Part shown: positions 1-7,658 of the stretch, piece after piece
Position numbering within the stretch: position 1 is the stretch's first letter
How the letters are laid out: every line of letters begins with the position of its first letter
Source: Nitrospiria bacterium
Lineage (GTDB): Bacteria; Nitrospirota; Nitrospiria; JACQBZ01
Assembly: GCA_919901335.1 (NCBI GenBank)
Contig: CAKKOZ010000031.1
Span: 17,092-38,496 of the forward strand
DNA length: 21,405 nt
Direction of reading: 5' to 3'
Translations under genes and position numbers: made by a program
The notes under the pieces: model-generated
What the model was told of the DNA's origin: nothing
The model's database searches: none
Seen by the model: the letters and a program-made list of their open reading frames with translations, nothing else

Positions 1-1974
1 CTGCTGGCCGTTCTGATCAACGGACTGGTCGGCCACCGGCTGTCGGAGCGCGCCGTGAGCGTGACGGCCGTCGGCTCGGTCGGGCTGTCCTTCATCGTCG
101 CCTCGGCGGCGCTGATCGGGCTGATCGGCGATCCGACGCCGCGCGTCTCCACGCTGTTTACATGGATTCCGGGCGGCGACTTGGTGGTTGATTTCAACGC
201 GCTGGTTGATCCGCTGACCGGGATCATGATGATGGTGGTCACCGGCGTCGGTTTCCTGATCCATGCCTACTCGATCGGCTATATGCACGGCGATCCGGGA
301 TACGCGCGCTACTTCGCCTATCTGAATCTTTTCACCGTTTCGATGCTGATCCTGGTGATGGGCGGCAACTACCTTGTGATGTTCGTCGGATGGGAGGGCG
401 TCGGCCTCTGCTCCTATCTGTTAATCGGGTTCTGGTATGAGCGGACCTCGGCCATCAAGGCCGGGACGAAGGCCTTCGTCGTGAACCGGATCGGGGATGC
501 CGGATTCCTCGTCGGCCTCTTCCTGATCTTCGCCCATTTTGGAACGCTGAATTACACCGATGTCTTCTCCCGCGCAGCCGAGCTTTCGACCGCGACGGCG
601 ACCGCGATCACGCTCTGTCTCTTCATCGGCGCGATCGGAAAATCGGCTCAGCTCCCTTTATATACCTGGCTCCCGGACGCGATGGAAGGCCCGACCCCGG
701 TCTCGGCACTGATCCATGCCGCCACGATGGTGACGGCCGGCGTCTACATGGTCGTTCGAAATCATGTGCTGTTTGATCTGGCGCCCGTTTCGCTGGACGT
801 CGTGGCGGTCGTGGGTGCGGCCACGGCCCTTTTTGCGGCCACGATCGGCCTGGTCCAGTACGACATCAAACGGGTGCTGGCCTATTCGACCGTCAGCCAG
901 CTCGGCTATATGTTTCTGGCCTGCGGGGTGGGGGCCTACACCGCGGCGATTTTCCATCTCGTTACCCATGCCTTCTTCAAGGCGCTTCTGTTCATGTCGG
1001 CCGGAAGCGTGATCCATGCCATGGGCGGCGAGCAGGACATGCGGAAGATGGGCGGTCTTTCGAAACACCTTCCGAAAACCACGGCGGTATTCGTGATCGG
1101 TGCGATCGCGATTGCCGGGATTCCACCGCTGGCCGGGTTCTGGAGCAAGGACGAGATTTTGGGCGCGGCCTTCAAGCACGGAGCGCCGGTGTTGTGGTTC
1201 ATGGGATTGACGGCCGCCGCGATGACCGCGTTCTACATGTTCCGTCAGGTCTATATGACGTTCTACGGCGCGTCACGAATGGATCACGAGGTGGAGCATC
1301 GTCTTCATGAATCGCCCAACAACATGATCCATCCCTTGATCGTGCTGGCGGCGCTTTCCCTTCTGGGCGGGCTGCTGCTCGGGTTCCCACCGGAGGATGG
1401 ATGGATTCACTCCTTCCTCGGGCCCGCGGCCGGGGCGCAGGAGGCGCATGCCTTCGGGGCGATCGATATCATTTTGATGGCTCTCTCGGTGGCGGTGGCC
1501 GTGATCGGATGGCTGACGGCCCGACAGATTTATCTGAAGAACCCCGGGACGGCTGATGCGCTGGCGGGCCGGTTTGCTGCGGCCCATTCCGTTCTTTACA
1601 ACAAGTACTGGGTGGATGAGGCGTATGATGCGGTGGTCGTCGAGCCGTCGAAATGGTTCGGGCGGGTCTTCAATCGGTTCGACGATCGCATCCTGGACGG
1701 GATCGTGAACGGCGTGGGGAATCTGACCCAGGCCGGCGCGGGCCTGAGCACATGGTTTGAGAAGTACGTGATATACGCCGGATTAAACGTCATCGGATAT
1801 TTGAACCATGTCTTCGCCGCGATCTTAAAAAAGCTCCAGTCGGGGCAGGTGCATCATTATGCCGCATTTCTGGTGATCGGGCTCTTTATTCTGGTGAATC
1901 TTTATCTTCAGTTCGTGGACGACACGGCGCTGGCCTCCATCCTGGGCCGTCTTTCGTTGAGCGGGAGCGATTAG
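1..1974 (+). CDS. nuoL: NADH-quinone oxidoreductase subunit L, 5' partial
   Basis: Antiporter-like, proton-pumping membrane subunit at the distal end of respiratory complex I. The frame is open from base 1, and the residues before the GTG at 55 (LLAVLINGLVGHRLSERA) fit the first NuoL membrane helix, so the true start lies upstream of the window and 657 codons are visible. Family signatures include MFVGWEGVGLCSYLLIGFW (the helix-5 glutamate), the helix-7 lysine in GAIGKSAQLPLYTWLPDAM, and the RVLAYSTVSQLGYM segment. The carboxy end carries the long lateral helix (DGIVNG to LQSGQVHHYA) and a final membrane anchor. About 25 residues around 1741-1815 look inserted compared with ordinary NuoL, which is the hallmark of 2M complexes. 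The next gene, nuoM, begins after a 6-base gap, so the genes are surely co-transcribed. Confidence 0.96.
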   Translation: MLAVLINGLVGHRLSERAVSVTAVGSVGLSFIVASAALIGLIGDPTPRVSTLFTWIPGGDLVVDFNALVDPLTGIMMMVVTGVGFLIHAYSIGYMHGDPGYARYFAYLNLFTVSMLILVMGGNYLVMFVGWEGVGLCSYLLIGFWYERTSAIKAGTKAFVVNRIGDAGFLVGLFLIFAHFGTLNYTDVFSRAAELSTATATAITLCLFIGAIGKSAQLPLYTWLPDAMEGPTPVSALIHAATMVTAGVYMVVRNHVLFDLAPVSLDVVAVVGAATALFAATIGLVQYDIKRVLAYSTVSQLGYMFLACGVGAYTAAIFHLVTHAFFKALLFMSAGSVIHAMGGEQDMRKMGGLSKHLPKTTAVFVIGAIAIAGIPPLAGFWSKDEILGAAFKHGAPVLWFMGLTAAAMTAFYMFRQVYMTFYGASRMDHEVEHRLHESPNNMIHPLIVLAALSLLGGLLLGFPPEDGWIHSFLGPAAGAQEAHAFGAIDIILMALSVAVAVIGWLTARQIYLKNPGTADALAGRFAAAHSVLYNKYWVDEAYDAVVVEPSKWFGRVFNRFDDRILDGIVNGVGNLTQAGAGLSTWFEKYVIYAGLNVIGYLNHVFAAILKKLQSGQVHHYAAFLVIGLFILVNLYLQFVDDTALASILGRLSLSGSD

Positions 1975-1980
1975 GGCGCC

Positions 1981-3627
1981 ATGAATATCGAGCTTTTCTG
2001 GAACGAACAGATCGGTTTTCCCATACTGACGCTCCTGGTCTTTTTGCCGCTGGCCGGCGCGGTGAGCCTCTGGCTGCGCAAGGACCCCGGGGGCGCGCGG
2101 GTCGAGGCGCTGGTCCTCTGCCTGGTTGAACTGGCCCTGTCGCTTCTTCTTTTCGTCCGGTTTGAGTCGGGCGTCCCGGTGATGCAGTTTGTTGAGTCCA
2201 TCCCCTGGATCCGGCCGCTTGGAATCCAATATCACGTCGGGCTGGATGGAATCAGCCTTTTCCTCGTCATTCTCACGACGCTCCTGACCGCGCTGACCGT
2301 GATCTATTCCTGGGATCGGGTCCGCGAACATCTTCGGGAGTATCTGATCTGTCTCCTCCTCCTCGAGGCGACGATGATCGGCGTTTTTATTTCGCTCGAT
2401 CTCGTCCTCTTCTTCGTTTTCTGGGAGCTGATGCTGATTCCGATGTACTTCCTGATCAAGACCTGGGGGTCCGGGCCGGAGCGGGAGCACGCCGCCTTGA
2501 AATACGTCGTCTACAACCTGACCGGCAGCGTACTGATGTTAGTGGGCTTTATTATCTTGTATCTCAATTATCACGACTGGGCCGTGACGCAATCCGCTCG
2601 CAACCCGTACTCGTTCAATTACCAACATCTTCTGCTGGCGCCCGTCCCGCTTCAGAAGCAGGTCTGGGTCTTCGGGCTTGTATTCCTGGGTTTTGCTGTG
2701 AAGGGTCCGATCGTCCCGTTCCATACCTGGCTGCCCCATGCGATGTTGCAGGGGCCGATCGCGGTGAGCGTGATGCTCTCCGGCGTCAAGCTCGGCAGCT
2801 ACGGTCTGCTGCGGTTTAATCTTTCCCTGACGCCCGAGGCCTCACAGCTGGCCGCGCCGCTGATGATGGCGCTGGCGCTGATCGGACTGATCTACGGCGC
2901 CTTCATCGCGCTCTCCCAGCCGAACTTGATGGTGATGATGGCCTATGCCGGGATCAGCCATCTCGGTTTTGTGACGGTGGGGCTGTTTACATTGAATCAG
3001 GTCGGAATCGAGGGCGCATTGCTCCAGATGGTGAATCTGGGGATCGCCGGTGCCGGGATGATCTTTGTCGTGGCGTTTCTCGTCGACCGGAGGGGCTCTC
3101 TCCAGACAAGCGACTACGGTGGGCTGGCGAAACAGGCGCCGGTTCTGGCCACCCTGTCCCTCATCATTGTTCTGGCCTCGCTGGCCCTTCCGGGGACGAA
3201 TGTCTTCATCGGTGAGTTCATGATTCTGGTCGGCGCTTTTAAGGTCCACTGGCTTTACGCCGTGATCGGCGTGACGGCCGTGATCCTGGGCGCGGCCTAC
3301 CTGCTCTGGATGTATGAGCGGGTGATGCTGGGCCGGATCGAAAATACGAAGGCCGCGGCGATCCCCGATCTCAACGGCCGGGAGGCCGTCATTGCGGTTA
3401 CGATGGTCGTGCTGATCCTCTGGATCGGCCTTTATCCCGCGCCGTTGCTCTCCCGTATGGAGCCGTCGGTCCGGGTCGTGGTGGAACGGTTGCGGGGCGA
3501 GAGCCTTTCATCCTCGGCGATTGTCCGGATCGACCCGGACGATTTGAGGAATTCGCCGCATGCCTATCTTCTGGAAATGCTGGCCGGACCCGAAACCGGT
3601 TCCGACCGCCCGGAGGCGGCCAGATGA
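1981..3627 (+). CDS. nuoM: NADH-quinone oxidoreductase subunit M, first copy
   Basis: A 548-residue antiporter-like subunit of complex I that forms a proton half-channel pair in the membrane arm. By-eye alignment keeps the charged residues expected for pumping: E149 in FWELMLIPMYF (helix 5), K241 in GFAVKGPIVPFHTWLP (helix 7), K270 in SGVKLGSYGLLRF (helix 8), and the helix-12 glutamate in FIGEFMILVG. The segment before K270 appears about two residues shorter than in standard NuoM. The ATG lies 6 bases after the nuoL stop and the stop codon overlaps the next nuoM by 4 bases (ATGA), implying translational coupling. The length is slightly above the usual 490-520 because of a hydrophilic tail of about 50 residues after the last helix. 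This is the more canonical of the two NuoM proteins. Confidence 0.95.
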   Translation: MNIELFWNEQIGFPILTLLVFLPLAGAVSLWLRKDPGGARVEALVLCLVELALSLLLFVRFESGVPVMQFVESIPWIRPLGIQYHVGLDGISLFLVILTTLLTALTVIYSWDRVREHLREYLICLLLLEATMIGVFISLDLVLFFVFWELMLIPMYFLIKTWGSGPEREHAALKYVVYNLTGSVLMLVGFIILYLNYHDWAVTQSARNPYSFNYQHLLLAPVPLQKQVWVFGLVFLGFAVKGPIVPFHTWLPHAMLQGPIAVSVMLSGVKLGSYGLLRFNLSLTPEASQLAAPLMMALALIGLIYGAFIALSQPNLMVMMAYAGISHLGFVTVGLFTLNQVGIEGALLQMVNLGIAGAGMIFVVAFLVDRRGSLQTSDYGGLAKQAPVLATLSLIIVLASLALPGTNVFIGEFMILVGAFKVHWLYAVIGVTAVILGAAYLLWMYERVMLGRIENTKAAAIPDLNGREAVIAVTMVVLILWIGLYPAPLLSRMEPSVRVVVERLRGESLSSSAIVRIDPDDLRNSPHAYLLEMLAGPETGSDRPEAAR

Positions 3628-5201
3628 CGGAGCACATCCTTTCGATCATCCTGTTCGCGCCGTTCGTCGGGGTGGCGGTGCTCTTCTTCATCCCCAATGA
3701 GAAGCTGCTGCTGGTCCGTACGACGGCCGCGATCGCCGGCCTGATTCCGACGCTGGCCTCCTTCTATCTCCTTTATGCCTATGACTCGGCCGCGGGCGGG
3801 TATCAATTCACGGAGCAGTACGTCTGGTCCACGGACCTCGGGATCTCGTTCTTTCTCGGCGTGGACGGCATCAGTATTCCGCTCGTCCTGGCCTCCTCCA
3901 TTCTGCTGTTCACCGGCGTCTTCATCTCCTGGCATATCGTTGACCGCCCGAAGGAGTTTTATATCTTTCTTCTGATCCTTGCGGCCGCCACGATCGGGGT
4001 GTATGTCTCACTCGACCTGTTCTTCCTGTACTTCTTTTATGAAATGTCCGTGCTGCCGATGTATGTACTGCTCGGCGTCTGGGGCAGCCACACCCAGGGG
4101 TATCTTGAGATGGCCGACAGGCAGAAGCGGGATTCGGTCGGCTTCATTTTCAATTTCACCTCGAACAGCAAGGAATACGCCGCGATGAAGCTGACGCTGT
4201 TCCTGTCAGCCGGCGCGGTTGTGGCGCTGGTGGCGATCCTGATCATCTACGCGACCTCCGGGCTGAACACCTTCAACCTGGTCGAGCTTCAGGCCCACGG
4301 CCAGGTTCCGGACTATTTGCACGGCCTTCTTTTCCTGCTGATCTTCTTCGGCTTTGCCTCGATCGCGCCGATCTGGCCGCTCCATTCCTGGTCGCCGGTC
4401 GGACACGCCGCGGCCCCGGCCGCCGTCAGTATGCTCCATGCCGGCGTCTTGATGAAGCTGGGCCATTTCTCGATCATCCGGGTCGGGTACACCCTGTTTC
4501 CGGAGGCGACGCGGGAATGGATGCCGCTGGCCGCCGTCCTCTGCGTCTTCAGTATCGTCTATGGCGGTCTGGTGGCCTATTTTCAGAAGGACACGAAGTA
4601 TGTCATCGGCTATTCCTCCTCCAGCCACATGGGGTATGTTTTCCTGGGGATGGCGGCCTTAAACGTCATGAGCATGACCGGGGCGGTTTTGTACATGTTC
4701 GCCCACGCGCTGGCGACCGGGATGCTGTTCGCCGTCGCCGGGTTCGTTTACGATCAGACCCACACGCGGGATATTCCGTCGCTGGGGGGGCTGTCGTCCC
4801 GGATGCCGTTCATCACCGGCATCTTCACCGTGGCCGTGGCGGCCTCCTTCGGGCTGCCGCTCACGGTGAATTTCATCGGAGAACTGATGATCCTGGTCGG
4901 AAGCTGGGAGATCTATCCGGTCCAGACGATCATCGCCGTGCTCGGAATCGGTTTAACCCTGGCCTATCTCTTCCGGATGATGCGGGGCGTCTTCTACGGC
5001 CCGATGAATCCGCACTACGCCCATGTGCATGACGCCAGCCCCTTCGTGGACCGCCTGCCGCTTCTGGTGATGGCGGCAACCAGCATCTACTTCGGATTAT
5101 TCCCGTCGCAATTCATTCATGTGATTCAGGCCGGCGTCACGCCGCTGATTGCCGCCATTCAGGGCGCCGGGCCGGTCCCGCCGGCCGGGGAGCCGTTCTG
5201 A
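3624..5201 (+). CDS. nuoM: NADH-quinone oxidoreductase subunit M, second divergent copy
   Basis: A 525-residue second NuoM encoded in tandem and overlapping the first by 4 bases. It keeps the helix-5 glutamate (E140, FFYEMSVLPMYVLLG), a helix-8 lysine (K278, AGVLMKLGHF) and the helix-12 glutamate (FIGELMILVG). At the place of the helix-7 lysine it reads GFASIAPIWPLHSW, with isoleucine 247 where the first copy has K241. It also has an extra 20-25 residues, roughly residues 157-183 (bases 4092-4172), between the WGS loop and EYAAMK. The two copies differ strongly by eye, so this is an old paralogue and not a recent duplication. Tandem NuoM subunits are the defining trait of 2M complex I, in which an additional pumping unit is thought to sit in the membrane arm. 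Other antiporter-like families (MrpD, HyfF) are less likely given the nuo context. Confidence 0.92.
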   Translation: MTEHILSIILFAPFVGVAVLFFIPNEKLLLVRTTAAIAGLIPTLASFYLLYAYDSAAGGYQFTEQYVWSTDLGISFFLGVDGISIPLVLASSILLFTGVFISWHIVDRPKEFYIFLLILAAATIGVYVSLDLFFLYFFYEMSVLPMYVLLGVWGSHTQGYLEMADRQKRDSVGFIFNFTSNSKEYAAMKLTLFLSAGAVVALVAILIIYATSGLNTFNLVELQAHGQVPDYLHGLLFLLIFFGFASIAPIWPLHSWSPVGHAAAPAAVSMLHAGVLMKLGHFSIIRVGYTLFPEATREWMPLAAVLCVFSIVYGGLVAYFQKDTKYVIGYSSSSHMGYVFLGMAALNVMSMTGAVLYMFAHALATGMLFAVAGFVYDQTHTRDIPSLGGLSSRMPFITGIFTVAVAASFGLPLTVNFIGELMILVGSWEIYPVQTIIAVLGIGLTLAYLFRMMRGVFYGPMNPHYAHVHDASPFVDRLPLLVMAATSIYFGLFPSQFIHVIQAGVTPLIAAIQGAGPVPPAGEPF

Positions 5202-5203
5202 CG

Positions 5204-6661
5204 ATGCCGTTTACGTTTACCATGACGCCGGCCGATGTCGCGCTCCTGATGCCCGAAATCCTCATGACCGGCCTCCTGAGCGTGATCCTCATCCTGGATT
5301 TCCTATTTCCGCGGATCGGGAAGACGGCGCTGGCCTATCTTTCAATCGCCGGGATGGGCGGGATCTTCCTGCTGCTCGCGGACTATTTTGTCGAAGGCCG
5401 TCACGGGACGCTGTTCCGTGAGATGTACATCGTCGACCCCATGGCGATCTTCTTTAAAGCGTTTATTCTGGGAACGACGATCCTGGTCTTCCTGTCGTCA
5501 ATCGATTATCTTAAGAAGGTTCCGGCCTTCCGTGGCGAATACTATTTCCTGGGGCTGCTCGGCGCGCTGGGAATGATGCTGATGGTCTCGGTGAACGACC
5601 TCTTAAGCCTGTTCATCACGGTGGAGTTATCGACCCTCGCCTTCTATATTCTGGTGGCCTATCTGCGGGATGATGCGCAGTCGAACGAGGCCGGGCTGAA
5701 GTTTTTTATTCTGGGCGTGTTCGCGGCCGGGTTGCTGGCCTTCGGCATCAGTCTGATCTACGGCGAGACGGGCAGCATCCTCTTTACCGACTTCGCCAAG
5801 ATGCAGGCCCATCCGACCCCCGGGATGATCATCGGGTTCCTTCTCATCTTCATCGCGCTGGGATTTAAAATCGGGGCGGTGCCGTTCCATGCCTGGGTCC
5901 CGGACATCTACCAGGGCGCGCCGACGCCGGTCACGGCCTTTCTTTCAATCGCGCCCAAGGCCGCGACCTTTGCGATTCTGCTCCGCATCTTTATGGCGAC
6001 GCTGGGCGATATCAAGGAGGACTGGGTCTGGCTGATCGTGGCGATCTCAGCGATCTCGATGACCTACGGGAACATCGTGGCGATCGCTCAGAAAAACATC
6101 AAGCGGCTTCTGGCCTATTCCGGGATCGCACAGATCGGGAATATTCTGATCGGTCTTGCGGCGGCCAGCAAAATGGGAAGCGATTCGATCGTATTCTACC
6201 TCCTGACCTATCTCTTCGCGAACCTCGGCGCCTTTGCGGTCGTGATCATCTTTTCGAACCTGACGAACAGCGATAACCTGGAGGACTACGATGGACTCTC
6301 ACGCCGGTCGCCGCTGCTGGCCTTTGCGCTGCTGATCTTCTTCCTGTCGCTCGCCGGGGTTCCGCCGCTGGCGGGGTTCATCGGCAAACTGTACGTCTTC
6401 GCGGCCGCGATGAAGGAAGGGCTGGTGGCGTTGGTCGTGATCGGCGGGATCAACATCGTGATCTCGATGTATTACTATCTGCTCGTCATCAAGCGCGTCT
6501 ATATCAACATGCCCAAGGAGAACACGCCGATCCCGGTCTCGTTCCCGATGCAATTGGTCCTGATCACGACCGTCGGCGGTGTCCTGCTGCTCGGCATCTA
6601 CCCCAAGGCCTTCATCGAGATCTCGGTCGCCGCCACCGAGCTGTTCGCGCGAATGCCGTAA
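5204..6661 (+). CDS. nuoN: NADH-quinone oxidoreductase subunit N
   Basis: A 485-residue antiporter-like subunit of the complex I membrane arm and normally the last gene of the nuo operon. Family features are the helix-7 lysine K222 in LGFKIGAVPFHAWVPDIYQG, the following TPVTAFLSIAPKAATFAILL segment with its second lysine, NIKRLLAYSGIAQIGN, and GVPPLAGFIGKLYVF near the carboxy end. The length is normal for NuoN. The ATG at 5204 follows the previous stop by 2 bases and has a GGGGAG element about 11 bases upstream. A second in-frame ATG at 5222 would give a start closer to many NuoN proteins but has no ribosome binding site. No plus-strand terminator with a T-run follows. The strong hairpin at 6683-6723 is oriented for the minus strand, although it could also stop the nuo transcript. 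Confidence 0.95.
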   Translation: MPFTFTMTPADVALLMPEILMTGLLSVILILDFLFPRIGKTALAYLSIAGMGGIFLLLADYFVEGRHGTLFREMYIVDPMAIFFKAFILGTTILVFLSSIDYLKKVPAFRGEYYFLGLLGALGMMLMVSVNDLLSLFITVELSTLAFYILVAYLRDDAQSNEAGLKFFILGVFAAGLLAFGISLIYGETGSILFTDFAKMQAHPTPGMIIGFLLIFIALGFKIGAVPFHAWVPDIYQGAPTPVTAFLSIAPKAATFAILLRIFMATLGDIKEDWVWLIVAISAISMTYGNIVAIAQKNIKRLLAYSGIAQIGNILIGLAAASKMGSDSIVFYLLTYLFANLGAFAVVIIFSNLTNSDNLEDYDGLSRRSPLLAFALLIFFLSLAGVPPLAGFIGKLYVFAAAMKEGLVALVVIGGINIVISMYYYLLVIKRVYINMPKENTPIPVSFPMQLVLITTVGGVLLLGIYPKAFIEISVAATELFARMP

Positions 6662-6674
6662 CCGTTTCGGTGCT

Positions 6675-6723
6675 CTGAAAAAGCAGATGGGGATTGGATC
6701 AACAGGATCCAGTCCCCATCTGC
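6675..6723 (-). terminator. Rho-independent terminator of the lysine-rich micropeptide gene
   Basis: GCAGATGGGGA (6683-6693) pairs perfectly with TCCCCATCTGC (6713-6723). After one G-T pair the stem continues for 6 more pairs to a 5-base loop (6701-6705), about 18 pairs in total. On the minus strand it is followed directly by TTTTT (6682-6678). On the plus strand no T-run follows, so the terminator serves the minus-strand transcript and may act only weakly for nuoN. Confidence 0.85.
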
Positions 6724-6739
6724 AAGGCATGAAAGAATC

Positions 6740-6778
6740 TTACTTCTTCTTTTTCTTGGCTGCTTTCTTTTTCGCCAC
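6740..6778 (-). CDS. Tiny lysine-rich peptide (12 residues), putative
   Basis: Not recognised. On the minus strand, GTG at 6778-6776 opens a 12-codon frame reading M-A-KKK-AA-KKKKK and ending in TAA (6742-6740). A strong Shine-Dalgarno sequence, GGAGGTGA within plus-strand complement 6783-6794, lies 9 bases before the GTG. An in-frame TGA three codons upstream of the GTG rules out a longer amino end. A plausible promoter (6808-6836) and a strong terminator (6675-6723) frame it, so it looks like a complete minimal transcription unit of about 125 bases. The peptide is almost all lysine and alanine, like the tails of histone-H1-like or ribosomal proteins, and would bind nucleic acid if made; this is inference. 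It could instead be a small RNA with a decoy frame, or a relic of a longer basic protein. Confidence 0.55.
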   Translation of the reverse strand: MAKKKAAKKKKK

Positions 6779-6807
6779 GATGCCTCACCTCCCTCTCGTT
6801 AGACTAA

Positions 6808-6836
6808 CGTATATCATAAAAATTAAATTATGACAA
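6808..6836 (-). promoter_or_regulatory. Putative promoter for the micropeptide gene
   Basis: On the minus strand TTGTCA (6836-6831) and TATACG (6813-6808) are separated by 17 bases in a very AT-rich stretch that stands out from the GC-rich surroundings. Transcription would begin near 6801, leaving a leader of about 23 bases that contains the ribosome binding site. A second possible -10 box, TATAAT, lies further upstream on the minus strand but has no good -35. Confidence 0.45.
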
Positions 6837-6909
6837 TTATATTTCTTTGTTGCACTAAAAAAAGTTTTCCGGGACGGATGATCCGGATCGAAAAGGCGGC
6901 GGATCACGT

Positions 6910-6938
6910 TTGACTTCAGTTCGGACAATCGCTACCAT
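6910..6938 (+). promoter_or_regulatory. Promoter of phoBR
   Basis: TTGACT (6910-6915) and TACCAT (6933-6938) are spaced by 17 bases, a good housekeeping-type promoter that would start near 6945. No 11-base phased Pho box was found here, so phoBR looks constitutively expressed and not strongly autoregulated. Confidence 0.5.
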
Positions 6939-6965
6939 GAGGGAGCGTTGGAGGGGAAATCAACC

Positions 6966-7652
6966 ATGCCGAAAAGAATTGTGATCATCGAGGATGAAGC
7001 GGATATCGTCGGACTGGTGACCCACTATCTTGAAAAAGAGGGGTACCGGGTCACGGCGGTTCGGGACGGGGCCAAAGGCCTTCAGCAGATCAAGGCCGAG
7101 CCTCCCGATCTTTTGATCCTGGATATTATGTTGCCCGAAATGGACGGTTTGGAGATCTGCCGGCGGGTGCGCGCCGATTCCAAGACGGCGGTACTGCCGA
7201 TCATCATGCTGACCGCGAAGGGCGAGGAGACCGACCGGGTGGTCGGGTTGGAAATGGGCGCGGACGATTACCTCACCAAGCCCTTCAGCCCCAAAGAGCT
7301 GGTGGCCCGCGTCAAGGCCCTTCTTCGAAGGGCCGAGCGTCCGGAGGCGGCGCCGGACCGTCATGTTTACGGCGATCTGGTTTTAGATTCGGTCCGTCAC
7401 GAGGTCCGCCTGAAAGGCCGTGAGATCGTTCTGACGGCCAAGGAGTTCGGGTTGTTGGAACAGCTTCTGAAGAACCGCGGCCGCGTGCTCACCCGGGACG
7501 TCCTGCTGGACAGGGTCTGGGGATACGAGGCCGACGTGATCAGCCGCACGGTGGACGTCCATATCCGCCGGCTTCGGGAAAAGATCCCGCTTCTCGAAGA
7601 TGCGATCATCACCGTCAAATCCCTGGGCTATAAACTGAAAGATGCCGGGTAG
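6966..7652 (+). CDS. phoB: Phosphate regulon response regulator PhoB
   Basis: A 228-residue OmpR/PhoB-family DNA-binding response regulator. The receiver domain (residues 1-120) has the acidic pocket E9-D10, the phosphorylated aspartate D53 in LLILDIMLPEMDG, T83 and K105 (LTKPFSP). The winged-helix domain (about 130-225) ends with RTVDVHIRRLREK and a GYKL motif. The ATG at 6966 is chosen over an upstream TTG at 6948 because GGAGGGG (6950-6956) is correctly placed for it and the protein then starts MPKRIVIIEDE, as in relatives. It is followed after 6 bases by its kinase gene phoR, and the pst genes lie downstream, which makes the PhoB assignment specific. Phosphorylated PhoB should bind the 11-base phased repeats at 9002 and 10540. 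Confidence 0.93.
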   Translation: MPKRIVIIEDEADIVGLVTHYLEKEGYRVTAVRDGAKGLQQIKAEPPDLLILDIMLPEMDGLEICRRVRADSKTAVLPIIMLTAKGEETDRVVGLEMGADDYLTKPFSPKELVARVKALLRRAERPEAAPDRHVYGDLVLDSVRHEVRLKGREIVLTAKEFGLLEQLLKNRGRVLTRDVLLDRVWGYEADVISRTVDVHIRRLREKIPLLEDAIITVKSLGYKLKDAG

Positions 7653-7658
7653 ATTTCC

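Noticed and set aside
1825..2490. A 221-codon minus-strand frame (and similar ones at 658-1179, 2842-3249, 4206-4628, 14178-14951 and 19130-19801)
   Set aside because: They are antisense to well-recognised genes and read as low-complexity, charge-rich translations typical of shadow frames in GC-rich DNA.
6579..6833. An 84-codon plus-strand frame across the end of nuoN and the gap
   Set aside because: It starts inside nuoN, and its FFFFLAAFFFA part is the complement of the lysine codons of the minus-strand micropeptide; there is no ribosome binding site.
6948..6965. TTG start giving PhoB six extra residues
   Set aside because: The TTG overlaps the ribosome binding site that serves the ATG at 6966, and PhoB proteins start at the latter.
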